NCBI GenBank assembly: GCA_032622095.1
Contig: CP136061.1
Span: 233,554,944-233,618,943, forward strand
Direction: 5' to 3'
Length of the DNA stretch: 64,000 nucleotides
Source: Siphonodentalium dalli
Lineage: Eukaryota > Mollusca > Scaphopoda > Gadilida > Siphonodentaliidae
The notes below the pieces were generated by a model. The model searched no databases, was not told the DNA's origin, and saw only the letters and a program-made list of their open reading frames with translations. Of the stretch, positions 45,701 through 56,135 are shown one piece after another (the stretch's first letter is position 1; each line of letters begins with the position of its first letter). Position numbers and translations under genes: made by a program.

Positions 45701-45961
45701 TGTTGAAATGTGTACAAACGTGTACTGTTACACACAGCATGTTTTTGTGACCGGTGGTCAATCTATGATTGACGCCAATCACCTTGATTGGATAATCCTA
45801 TATGGGGCGGCGATGTCTTCCCATCGATATGTCCACCGATAGCTTCGCATTGAGCGTCGCCTCGTAAAACTACCTGGACTATATTATAAACCCAGCCGGT
45901 GAATAGCACCCCTGGGGTGCTATTCACCAAGCGAGACTATTTTATAAACCAGGTAGTTTAT

Positions 45962-46183
45962 ATGGTAGCGGCTGAACGCAAAGGTATCTTTGCTTTAGCG
46001 CAAACGACACACGCTGTCGATGGTGTGATTGATCCAATCTATCAGATTTGTCACCTGTCAATTGACGCCGTCTTACGGCTAATTCATGAACACTCACCGG
46101 CCACAATAGGCATGTATAGCGGTATAATTTTTGGGTATAATTGTGTGGAGACTCATGCTTGTGTTTATACATCTGCAGACTGA
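45962..46183 (+). CDS. Left-end ORF of the Harbinger-like element, copy 2
   Basis: 73 codons. Protein-identical to the copy at 43322 up to CVETHA, then seven different residues before TGA. See the first copy for the substitution pattern. No domain recognised. Confidence 0.5.
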   Translation: MVAAERKGIFALAQTTHAVDGVIDPIYQICHLSIDAVLRLIHEHSPATIGMYSGIIFGYNCVETHACVYTSAD

Positions 46184-46252
46184 TTTTCAATGATATTAAT
46201 GAGGTTTTTTAATTAGCGCAGTGTGAAAATGAAGAGCCAAGAAGATAACGTC

Positions 46253-46425
46253 TCAGAATAATTTTGTTTGTGTTTTGGTTCTGTTTGGATATTTCCCTGC
46301 TATTTCCAAAGAAATTTCTTTCCATGCATCATTTTTCCGGCGCTGGTGAATGGTGCCGGTTTCTTTGTTCTTTAATATTTTGATTCTTCTCTCCACAATG
46401 CCCAAAAAAGTATTACGCTCGTCGG
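46253..46425 (-). pseudogene. Myb/SANT-like domain, 3' part, copy 2 (split by T3)
   Basis: Same frame as 43782-43610 with two replacements (L to V, Y to S), one silent difference, and one change just before the TGA. It is the 3' part of the split Myb/SANT-like ORF. Its 5' part lies at 48284-48323. Confidence 0.65.
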
Positions 46426-48283
46426 CAGTGGGGGGGGGGGGGGGGGGGTCTGGAAAACAATTTCACATATAGGGCCCAAAAAGTTTTGTTTCCGACCCCG
46501 AGGGAACCACCACCTCATTTGTGCAAATTTGTTCCTCCAAATGTTAGGGACCCACCCCCTTTCTCATGTTTTTATCAAAATTTCAGAGTTTTTTTTAGCC
46601 GTTCTTCAATAACTGTGTTAACTACCTTTCAATCCCATTCCACTATCCCTTTTTGGTGCAAAGTGTGTAAAATTAAGACTCAAGCAATAACATCCTTAAT
46701 CGGTAAAGCACAGGTCAGAAAAACGAAAAATAAACTGTATTTCCAGGTGTTTCCTGCTGTTTCCAGTATCTAACAACAATAATAAAGAATTGTGTAGGTA
46801 CACTGTATGTCACAAATTGCCCTAAACCGCATTATAGCCTAAATATAGCGAGTTTAGTCTGACAGAGAACACTGGCCAGTGTAAATAGTGGTAAACAGGT
46901 CAGGGGTTCTACAATTATTTGTGCATGATCAAAGAACTCTTTAGTCTTATCCACCGGGGTGGGTGAGGAGGGGAATTGTTTCGGTTAGGTATACACATAT
47001 ATATGTGGTTATTATACCCCCGATAGTTGACGTCTCGAGCCGTCCGTGCGTCCGTCCGTACAAACATTTTGCATCATAACTCAAGAGTCGGTTGTCATAT
47101 TTTGATGCCCTATGACATGTGACGGACCTGAAATGGGGAACGAATATGCATAATATCACGGATTGTGAGTACCAATGCATACCAGAGTTATCCATGGCCC
47201 TGTTTATGAAATTCAATCCGTACAAAGTTTTTGCCATATACGTTGAAGTGTCGGTTGTCGAAGTTTGAAGTGGTTTGGTATGGTGATAGACCTGAATGAT
47301 ACGGGAAGGATGTATGCAGATATTACTGCATATCACAGGTTTTGCCTGTCGATGCATACCAGAGCTACCAACTTGGTTCCATCCGTAAACACAGTTTGCA
47401 TTATTATAACGCAACCATTTGTATGTATATTTGTGCACTAGAGTCTGCAGTATAGTCTCAGTCAGATTTTATTCTTGATTTTAGTTTGAACTTTGAAGAC
47501 ATTGAAGAATGTCATTTCTCAAATCATCTGAATGAATCACATTATTTCAGTTCATCTATTTGTAAGCGATAACAGTATACAATTAGTATTGTAGTTTAGT
47601 CTTGTTGAGCAGTATTTAAGCTTCAAGATGAAGTTCGTAAATTCAAGGAGAATAGCGTCACCTTCAGTTGGGATTGTCTGAACAATAAACAGTAACGGTC
47701 ATTCATCATAACCAATTCAGTTTTATTTGGATAAGTGCTGCAAATTAACATTACTTGCAATCATTAAAAAGATGAGAAATAACCAGAAGGAAGGAATTTG
47801 ATTGCATGCCAGAACAATACAGTATTTCAGACATTAGAAATTTATGAGATAGCCTTTTCAATTTCATGTTATGCAACAATCGGGTCAATGATATCTAGTC
47901 AACACTGAGTATTCACCATATTTGTGATACAGTTTTTTTTATTTTATTACTTTTATTCGGGTAATACAACTGGGTAATACATTATTATTTTTTTTTACTA
48001 AATTACGGTTTTCCACTGAGAAGTGGGACGGAATCCTGTGAAATCCAGAATGTTGCTAAATCTGAGGCTAAATAGTCAATATAGCTGTTTATATAGCCAT
48101 ATGCCAACAAACATGATATTAACATGCTTACAAACAACATTACATGGTCAGTACTTGTAAATTGTTTGAAAAAAAACCATTTTGGAGAAAAAAAGTACAA
48201 GCACGATTGTTTCGGCCTCTAGACCACCCACCCACCCCGGCCCTATATACGGATTTTTTTTGTAGACCCCCTCATGTCGTCGG
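46419..48283 (+). mobile_element. T3 element nested in copy 2
   Basis: 46426-48276, 1851 bp, TCGTCGG on both sides (46419-46425 and 48277-48283). It differs from the copy 1 T3 by scattered substitutions and small indels, visibly more than the flanking coding parts do. Confidence 0.85.
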
Positions 48284-48323
48284 TGGTATATTTTGCCCCA
48301 CGTCCTTTTCCTCGGTTGCTCAT
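48284..48323 (-). pseudogene. Myb/SANT-like domain, 5' part, copy 2, with start codon
   Basis: The minus-strand ATG at 48323 opens MSNRGKGRGAKYTTD, then runs into the T3 insertion. In copy 1 the same codon is ACG. This marks the probable original start of the Myb/SANT-like protein, about 210 bp inside the right TIR. Confidence 0.6.
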
Positions 48324-48534
48324 TGTTGAAATGTGTACAAACGTGTACTGTTACAAGCAGCATGTTTATGTGACCGGTGGTCAATCTATGATTGACGCCA
48401 ATCACCTTGATTGGATAATCCTATATGGCGCGGCGATCTCTTCCCATCGATATGTCCACCGATAGCTTCGCATTGAGCGTCGCCTCGTAAAACTACCTGG
48501 ACTATATTATAAACCCAGCCGGTGAATAGCACCC

Positions 48535-49125
48535 CAGGTGTACGACAGGGCTATCCCGCAGCCAAATTTTACCTGGAAAAAAATCCCCAGAACTACAGCA
48601 GCTAGATAAATAAATTTCCCACTCACAAATATCCATTCCCCCATTAATTAAACAGTTTAAATTATTTAGATATGATGTACATATCAAATAAACAAGATTT
48701 CATCTAATAACGGGTCACCTGTATCAGGTGAAGGCTCGCTCCCAGAGACATTCAGCTCCCTGGTTCCTATATACATGTATATTTGTACTACACAGCGTTT
48801 CTTATAGTATTTTATCCAGATATAGAACTCAGTGAAACCAAAAATGAGTTATATAGGACAGTGTTGGTTTTATTTTTTCAATTTGAGGCCACCTGAAAAT
48901 TAGTGTCGATCGTCAAAATAAATCCATAACAATTTAGATTGTTCTTTCAATTTGACTAGCTGAGGCATCTCGTACAAACTGAATATGTGCCACTCCTTTG
49001 TAGACCATAATATTACTAAATTGAAGAGGGAATGTTAACCTACATTTTGAGAGGGATATCGATAGATCTTGTCTAATGTTTTCTTATTTTGAGAAAAAAA
49101 GCTTAAAATAAAATAAATTACCTTG
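48535..49125. other. No gene seen
   Basis: Intergenic sequence with no supported feature. Confidence 0.5.
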
Positions 49126-49580
49126 AGAGTATACTTAGAAAATTTTCTTGCTTCATATTTTCTAATAGTTAGAAAAGTAAAATTCTCTTATGCAAAAGTC
49201 AAAATCTGGTCACCAAAACCTATTACCAGTAATGTAATCAAATATTGATCCGATCTAATTACTTCCTGGTATAAAAACGTAGAAGAGTGGCTTTGTGTAT
49301 CAAATCAGACAGGACATACATTATTAATCTTTAAAATAATTGTAGTCTATATCTTACTTAATGTTTTATATATGGTATACTTTCTATATTTAAGAAAAAA
49401 ATCTTGCGGAAAAAATGTTTTATCGCCCGCTAAAACTATTATACTCATATTTTATAAATATTTTCTTATATTTAAGAAATTAAGAAAATATGCACATAAA
49501 TATTCTCCCTAGAAATATTTTCTTAATTGTTAGAAATAGTTTCTGGTTATAAGAATATTCCATCCAATTTTTCAGTGTGT
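49126..49580. repeat. AT-rich dispersed repeat, copy 2
   Basis: It starts GAGAGTATACTTAGAAAATT and TTTTCTAATAGTTAGAAA, as at 20721-21320, and is rich in AAGAAA and TTCTTA. The right edge is near TTTTTCAGTGTGTTAG at about 49572. An interior part (49196-49320) is not shared. Confidence 0.6.
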
Positions 49581-49656
49581 TAGTGCTCCCAAGAAAAACT
49601 GTTCTGTTTATGCACAACATGCGTCTGTTGGCCGAAGAACAACTCACATTATTTGA

Positions 49657-49989
49657 ATCATATCATGGTATGATCGTTATTGGAATTTGATGAATGTGAG
49701 CTATATATCGATATATTTGCGTTATGGTAAGTATATAATAGTTGGTAGAATTGTTAGATATCGCCGGATTAAAATCCTAATGCAGCCAAGCGTTAAGAAA
49801 ACAAGAGTTATCGCCCATAATCTGTTTAAGGTTACCAGCCACAGTATGTTTCAGAGCTGGCGATTGATTTATTTAGCGACAGGAGTGATTTTATCAGACG
49901 ATTGGGGAACTATTTTCTTTGAGGGATTAGACTTCAATCGATGTGAGGCATTATATCAAATTATATCAAAACAAGTGTTGATACCATAA
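49657..49989 (+). CDS. Unassigned ORF, about 110 codons
   Basis: Open from a stop at 49654-49656 to TAA at 49989, with ATG at 49690. Segments: MNVSYISIYLRYGKYIIVGR, RVIAHNLFKVTSHSMFQSWR and SDDWGTIFFEGLDFNRC. A near-perfect donor ATG|GTAAGT lies inside at about 49727, so the frame could be two things. No domain recognised. Confidence 0.28.
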   Translation: MISWYDRYWNLMNVSYISIYLRYGKYIIVGRIVRYRRIKILMQPSVKKTRVIAHNLFKVTSHSMFQSWRLIYLATGVILSDDWGTIFFEGLDFNRCEALYQIISKQVLIP

Positions 49990-50037
49990 TCGAGTTTTCT
50001 GTGAGAAACGCGTGTGTTGTAATATAAAGGGATTATG

Positions 50038-50160
50038 ATTTGATAATCTATTGAAAGGGTTGAACTGGAATCGTCTGTCAATTGAACGTCTGCGTGGTTT
50101 GGTCCGCAATAAGAGGTTTCGCAGCCTTTGTGCGTTGAGCGCATCGACTGTCCCTCTTTG
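50038..50160 (+). CDS. Unassigned small frame
   Basis: Open frame without ATG, containing LLKGLNWNRLSIERLRGLVR and NKRFRSLCALSAS before TGA. Basic and helix-prone. The opposite strand is open for 101 codons (50261-49956). No assignment. Confidence 0.2.
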
Positions 50161-50675
50161 ATGCAGTATTCGAGGGGTTTTAAAGTCATGGTCCGGTTAT
50201 TTTCAAGTGTTATCGAATTTTCCAACTTTTGAGTCAAGGTACTTTCACTTATGTAAACCATCGTCGATCCAATAAAGAGAATAACAGTTCATTTAAAGGA
50301 AGGCCCATTTAATTTTCAAGTCACCGATTATTTTTTATAGTGCCTTGATATACGGTTTTAATAACAATTTATGCCATAAAATATGATTAAAATACTATAA
50401 TTTATCACCATTTGAAACGCCTGTGTCTCCGAAGATGTCCATAGAGAAATAGAAAACAGCTGAAATTATAGAAAGATTGCCCCGTTATGACTCCCAGATT
50501 GCAACATAATTCAAACTAAACATGTATGTTCAATGGAAGGGGAATAACCAGTCTGGGTGAACGTCGACTCTATATTTGAAATATAGAGTCTGGAGCCAAT
50601 GTCGCCAAAACCATTTCTATTCAGCGAAGAGCTTCCCCAAAATGACGTCACGGATTTTTTTAAATACATCGATGA

Positions 50676-51004
50676 TTGACAGGTGTCCCCACGTGTTATT
50701 TGTTGTGCTTCGCCGACTCATCAACCCACAGAAGGCCTGTGTCGCGACATAAACTTACAGCAGATACTATTTGTCGTGTGTGCGACTATTCTCTTTCGGG
50801 AGATGAACTCGCTGTATCAACGGGAAAGCTGCATCCGAGAGCAAAAAATAAGGTCGTCATCAAAAAAGATGCTTTAGAACTATTTAAAAGCATAAAATTA
50901 ACTCATTTCCTCGGTGTTTGACTTTCAGGTGACTTTTTTACGGCAAATAATTTGATTTGCAAACCATGTTACAATAAAGTAAATCAAATACACGGACATG
51001 AGTA
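50676..51004 (+). pseudogene. Zinc-ribbon-like CxxC module interrupted by a stop
   Basis: The frame has TICRVCDYSLSGDELAVSTG, then a basic stretch, then TGA at about 50919, and continues in the same frame with LSGDFFTANNLICKPCYNKV before TAA. CxxC followed about 55-65 residues later by LICKPCYNKV is the spacing of an N-terminal zinc-binding module (CRVC...ICxxCY) seen in many uncharacterised bivalve proteins and, loosely, in ZAD-type domains. An acceptor (cttacag) lies just before the first CxxC. The in-frame TGA suggests a decayed exon. Confidence 0.5.
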
Positions 51005-51640
51005 AAGTTCTATTTATATTTATGGGAGGCCAAGTTGGTACCATACGCAGGCCTATCTATAAGGTCCAGCACATCCTTCAAATTAATCGGAATCGTACCG
51101 AATATATAATTTCGAAACCATTTTTTCTGTCTGTTGTATTTGCAAGCCTCGAAATTCCGCTCTGTTACTATATTTAGAGGTGACATTATGGGAGTCTCCG
51201 CCCACTAACACTTGTTTATTAACCCATACGGTTTCATTGGACGGAAAATAATTTACGCAATCAATCAGATTACGGAATCCCAAGGACTTGGAAATGAGAT
51301 AGCGATGTTATCCGTCAGACCTAATATTCAATGTTGTAATGAATATTTAGGTATGAGTTTACTCAGACTGGGGAATAACTAGATATATTAAGATATAAGA
51401 TTGAAAATAATGAAACCTGAGCACAGAACACAAGTAAGTATCTCAACAAAAACAACACGTTGACAGTAATGGTATATAATATGGCATATATTTTATATAA
51501 AATTATCGGGGGGGGGGGGGGTGAAAATTAAGTGGGCCTTTAACGATGACACTGTAAAATGTTATTTGAATAGGAAAATAATTGTTGACAGATCCTCTTA
51601 TATATATAGTCTTGTATTTGATTACAGGGTTGCAATATTA
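51005..51640. other. No supported gene; G-run
   Basis: A 66-codon minus ORF (51283-51083) with no domain. A G-run lies at 51510-51521. Confidence 0.45.
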
Positions 51641-51644
51641 TAAA

Positions 51645-51812
51645 GTTATTATACAATGTTGTGTACAGTATGTGTTTTTCTTGTACGAGTCCGGGATGTG
51701 GTGAAAAGTCATATTGGACGAGACGCGCAGTGTCGAGTCCAATATGACTTTTCACCACAACCTGGATGAGTACAAGAAAACTCATACTGTACACAACATT
51801 GTATAATGACAT
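51645..51812. repeat. Long hairpin, about 70-bp arms
   Basis: Arms about 51648-51720 and 51736-51808 share TACAATGTTGTGTACAGTAT, TTCTTGTAC and GTGGTGAAAAGTCATATTGG, around a 15-nt loop with GACGCGCAGTGTC. GAGTCCAATATGAC motifs recur at about 52099-52130. No gene. Confidence 0.85.
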
Positions 51813-52652
51813 TTGTATTATCCATCTGTATGTTTATCCAAATTTTGGGAATAAAACTTTAGTGGTTACTTTTGGTATTTGTCGGCACTTAATTCTCTAT
51901 AAAAGTATCTATTTTATCATCAGAAAGCATGATTTGCAACAGTAAACACGGAAATGAAAAAAAAACTCAATGCGGAAGTGAATCGTCTGCTAAATCCATC
52001 AGTGTTGCGCGCGCATCACCATTTCACCGACTAATTTCGCAATAGTTAATTCGTGACGTCACAGAGTCCCGATAAAAAAAGTGATATTGCACACTTGTGA
52101 GTCCAATATGACATTCGGGAGTCCAATATAACTTTTTCCCGGACTATCACGTGGCGGCTTTTGCCCAATCGGAAATAGTGTTAGTTAAGGGATGCGTAAT
52201 AAAAATCTATATAGGCTCTTAGGAAAAGAATAAAATCCCCCCTTTATCCCAAAAAAGAGTTTGGATAGGACATTTTTCGTCCATATCGATTATGCGTAAT
52301 CTATAAGCTCCATTGTGTTATCACAAAGGTCGTGGGTACTACAAATCTGGAATGTCATATAAATTTTCTGTTGAATGCATGACTAGGACTATAGGGCATA
52401 GATGATGAATTTGCAGAGATTAGAAGCAATGACAACTGATCGTGATCTAATCATATGAGCTCAGAATGACAGAACATGGCTGCAGCAAGCCCCAGTCTGC
52501 AATTACTAATCAGCTTCGTCAAGTCAACAGCTATAGTGCAGGCATGATTGATTCACGTTAGACCAAACACAAAGGAATATATGCTGAAGAGGAGACACTA
52601 AACATGCAACGCATGGGTTATAGGAATGCATTTAGCGGATTACCTGTATACG

Positions 52653-52656
<4 letters not shown>

Positions 52657-52725
<69 letters not shown>

Positions 52726-52890
52726 CTCGCTCTCTCCCCTCTCTCTGTCTCTCTCTCCTCGCTCTCTCCCCTCTTCATTCTCCTCCTCTCCTCTCCCCTC
52801 TCTCCTCCCCCTCTCTCTCTCCTCTCCTCCACTCTTTCTATTCTATATCTCTCCTCTCCTCTCCCCTTTCTTTCCTATCTCTCGACTTCT
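52657..52890. repeat. CT-rich microsatellite
   Basis: Pure (CT)n from about 52657 to 52722, then interrupted CT/CCT-rich sequence to about 52890. The Leu/Ser-rich plus ORFs and Arg/Glu-rich minus ORF across it are artefacts of the repeat. Confidence 0.95.
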
Positions 52891-53236
52891 CTCTCTCGTC
52901 TGTGGAAAAAACCGCATAATAATATATTCTATGGTGCTGGTGGTTCCTTTTGAATTTCTAGGATGCTGGTAGGGAAAAGTGATGCTCTTAAGAACAAGTA
53001 GCGTTATTTATTTCATTTTCGAGGTGTTTGCCTGATCTGAACGATTCGATGAAAACTCACTGTGTAGAAAACATTAAAACATTAAAGTTGCTATCATTGT
53101 TGTTTTACAGACACCCACACCACCATTATTAAAGGTATATGCGACCAGGCGGTCTCCAAATCATCAAGTTACAACAACAACAACATTTCTTCAAAATACG
53201 CTTTAGCTATCAGAATCGATTAATTACAACAAAATA

Positions 53237-53452
53237 ATGCTAACCGCTGTCAACTATATATGGTATAAAATTTCACAAAACGTGTTATTTATCAACATGT
53301 TGTTCAACGAAATATGGTCGTATTATCACGAAATTAGGCCATATTTCCACTTGAATTTAGAGTTATCCATCTCCATCCGCAATTTTGTCCGAGACCGTCA
53401 GTACCGACGACTTTTTTCCAGGTCACAAATAAGTGCACATATAGAGAAATAA
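53237..53452 (+). CDS. Unassigned ORF, 71 codons
   Basis: MLTAVNYIWYKISQNVLFIN and later HEIRPYFHLNLELSISIRNF. No domain recognised. A 90-codon minus ORF overlaps. Candidate only. Confidence 0.18.
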   Translation: MLTAVNYIWYKISQNVLFINMLFNEIWSYYHEIRPYFHLNLELSISIRNFVRDRQYRRLFSRSQISAHIEK

Positions 53453-53579
53453 AAAAATTCAAAATTCGATATGTGATCACTCTGAGCTTTGATAGGTGAG
53501 TTCCTCGACTCGAATCAAATATTTTTTTATTCCGAAGCCAAAGAAATAATAATTTGGGAGTGTTAATTCGGATTATGCA

Positions 53580-53935
53580 TCTTAGACGAAGTTTGGACCA
53601 CGTCAAAAGTTTCTCACACCGGGCCGAACAACCATGGTCAGCCCGGTGTGTCCTGGTCTCTTGCCCGTATAGCCGTGTGCATTTGTCTGGAGTTAGACCA
53701 CTAGATGTTAGGATTTATAACATTTTTTTTCAGGTTAAAAAATTATCTGAATGTTCTCATACCGGGAATATAGAACCATGGTTTATGAATATATAGGATA
53801 TTAGGCCTGTGGAGCAAGGGGTGAAAATGGAATTATGCAAAACTTGTGTTTTGTCTGATTCAAGGGGGTGCATTTGGAATTTCCCAATGTGGATACCCCC
53901 CCCCCCCCCAACGCAGACCCTCTAGCCACGTCCCT
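53580..53935. repeat. Repeat shared (inverted) with 61786-62045
   Basis: Shared blocks: AGCCCGGTGTGTCCTGGTCTC, GTGTGCATTTGTCTGGA, ACCACTAGATGTTAGGAT and a C-run. One end reads, inverted, CAGGGACGTGGCTAGAGGGT, a hAT-like terminus. The ORFs here are repeat-derived. Confidence 0.7.
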
Positions 53936-53936
53936 G

Positions 53937-55960
53937 ACCAAATTAAGTCACTTGAACAATTATATCTTCTCAACTGTCTTACATATATGGGGACGGGAAA
54001 TCAAGTCATTCATAACAGATGCAAAAACAGATGCATAGAAGAAAGCATTAAAAGTATATTTATAATTCTATTTAAGAGATATACATATATTCTTGCAACA
54101 TAAGGCCAAACTTTTTTATTTTTCTGCTTTATGGATTTTTTTTAACCTTGTTTTGGTAGGGTCGGTCGGAAAAAAAAATAAAAATAAAAATGCTCGAATC
54201 ATTTTTTTTTTTTTGGACATTCGCTAAGGTTGTAACTGTGTCTTTATAAATCTCTGTCAGTCATTTATAGAGAACACTTTTCGGATGTATATCACAAAAT
54301 TCAAATCCAGTACTATTATTTGAAACATAGCTCAGATTATTGAATAATATTGAAAAAATCCAGAAATAAAGGGTTTGTTTTTGTTCAACATTTTAATTAT
54401 TGAATAAATGGACTCCCCCATTCAGTTATAATGTATACATTGAAATAGTCCATTATTCATCTGGATGGATGTCATGGAAAAATAAGTAGCCGACAGATAA
54501 TATATTTGCAGAAGGATTCCTATTAGTTGGTGGGAAATGTTCACATAATAAGTTTAGAACTTGTTGAACTTATTATCTGAACCTTTCCTGAGGAATCTAC
54601 TTGTCTGGTCAATGAGTATTTAGTATAGAGAGGTTAATAAACACATGGGAATGGTGAGATTAGTGGTATACCGGTAGTGATAAATAGTGAATGTGCAACT
54701 TGAGCAAACCCACATACTCTTCAGTCTGCAGTCATAAAGATCACCGTAAATTCCCAGGAATACAAAATGTATTCTAAAGGCCATTTAAAGTTTTAAAGAG
54801 ATGTCAAGATGTATAGAAAGCAAACAGGTATCTTGGTGGCCAACACATATAAACTCAAGCTGACTTCTCAGTTTTCATGGATGTAGTTAAAAGTAATTAA
54901 AGCCAGAGATATCTATAGTTGGTGTGTCCTATGCATCTTTAATCAGTGAAATGTGGTTAGATAATTTGTTACTGATAAGCAGAAACAGCTGTCGGCTGTG
55001 AAAATAAAAATAAAAATTATATTTGATTTTTATTTCCTTGTCGGGCCATATAAAACAGGGTCGGCGGATCCGTAAAGCAGGAAAATAAAAAAGTTTGGCC
55101 TAAGGAACATTGAACCGTAAGAGGGTGGTACGTTTGAATGGCTCATATATTATAACGAAATTGAGTCTTTCCCATTCGAGATATTATCCACACAAAAAAG
55201 ATACAATTTGTCAAGAGAGATGGAAATGTACGAAGGCATGTTCAAAAAAGTGGTCACGGTTTGCTGTAAAATATAGTTTATTCTGGGATAAAACACAGTC
55301 AGTAGCACGTGACTTCAGGATTCTCCAATACTGGCATCTGACAAGGGTACATCTGCCCGATGCAGAGGATTTATTTCTATTTTTTTTAGAACAGACTCAC
55401 AGTCTATAAAATAAACAACTTAAAATATCGCTGTGTCGGGCACATGTTGCTGATATATAGCAACATTCCTTTTAAACTGATAATAACTAGCCAGTACAGC
55501 ACCATGAACAGTTGAGCAACTGGACATTTGTTTAAGACATCTGTATCTTCATGAAGATATGATAACCAGGTGTCCTTAAAATCTTATTCTAACCCACTAT
55601 GTTGATTTATAGATCTCTATGTAAAACCCAAATGTCGACTTTTTGAACTAATGTTCATCTTTTGATCCCAATAAAAAATATTTTAAAAAACAAAAACAGA
55701 ACAGACATCAATTCCAACCACGTCGACTGTGCGATTATTAAAAAATGGTAACGTCTAAAGAACGCTCAGTTGTAAATAAATAAATACTTCTTTATTGGTG
55801 GGACGAATTCATCGCAATAAACAAAACGATGTCGTGTGATGCCATTTGGATATACAGTTTGTGAGAATACGTGTAACACTTTGAGCAAGACTATTCTCTA
55901 GTCCCACCAAATGTCCACAGCAGAGGGTTTCACATCACATTAACATGGGCAATGTATATA
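53937..55960 (+). repeat. Repeat R3, copy 2, split by a Harbinger-type insertion
   Basis: 53937-54100 and 55101-55960 together match 36036-37040 in order. They share AGTCACTTGAACAATTATAT, CAATTTGTCAAGAGA, GTTGTAAATAAATAAATACT and GAGGGTTTCACATCAC. The interruption is the element at 54104-55100. A third, partial R3 copy is at about 63260-63495. Confidence 0.8.
54101..55103. mobile_element. Harbinger-type MITE, 997 bp, TAA target duplication
   Basis: The element spans 54104-55100 with ends GGCCAAACTTTTTTATTTTT and its inverse, extending to CTGCTTTA and GGAT (about 33 bp). TAA flanks both sides (54101-54103 and 55101-55103). A 3-bp TWA duplication is the signature of PIF/Harbinger. No transposase or Myb/SANT frame inside. 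Confidence 0.9.
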
Positions 55961-56135
55961 TGAAATTGTATAAATTTTAATTTGCTGAGATGAAGTCCGC
56001 TAGGAAATAATACAAGATATTTCTCATGTGTTGTTTTGGGGGAATAATAACCGAAAAGTGTCTCAATAATAGTATAAAGATTCACGGGCCGATTTGACAA
56101 CAAATTAATCAAACTTTCCTGATGTAATTTTCAGC

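Larger units (their letters stand above)
43275..45911. mobile_element. Harbinger-like transposon, tandem copy 1, with T3 nested
   Basis: 2637 bp with terminal GGGTGCTATTCACC and its inverse. The inverted repeat continues imperfectly for about 48 bp (TTTATAA, CCAGGTAGTTT). It joins copy 2 through only three bases, CTG (45912-45914). Flanks are CAA on the left and CAG after copy 2. Contents: an outward-in plus-strand ORF at the left end, a minus-strand Myb/SANT-like ORF from the right end, and T3 inserted into the latter. GGG-TATTCACC ends, a short trinucleotide flank and a Myb/SANT gene together suggest PIF/Harbinger. The transposase core is missing. Confidence 0.8.
45915..48534. mobile_element. 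Harbinger-like transposon, tandem copy 2, with T3 nested
   Basis: 2620 bp, same structure as copy 1 and in the same orientation, sharing the CTG between them. T3 sits at the identical position in both, so T3 inserted before the duplication that made the tandem. The right flank is CAG. Confidence 0.8.

Noticed and set aside
45651-45842. Plus-strand ORF ending in a GGQSMIDANHLDWIILYGAA segment, also in copy 2, and open further left if T3 is removed
   Set aside because: It is antisense to the Myb/SANT-like frame and its upstream region; the two copies differ by four replacements to two silent changes. The minus-strand domain explains the open frame.
52604-52972. Leu/Ser-rich plus ORFs and an Arg/Glu-rich minus ORF
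   Set aside because: They are translations of a (CT)n microsatellite.
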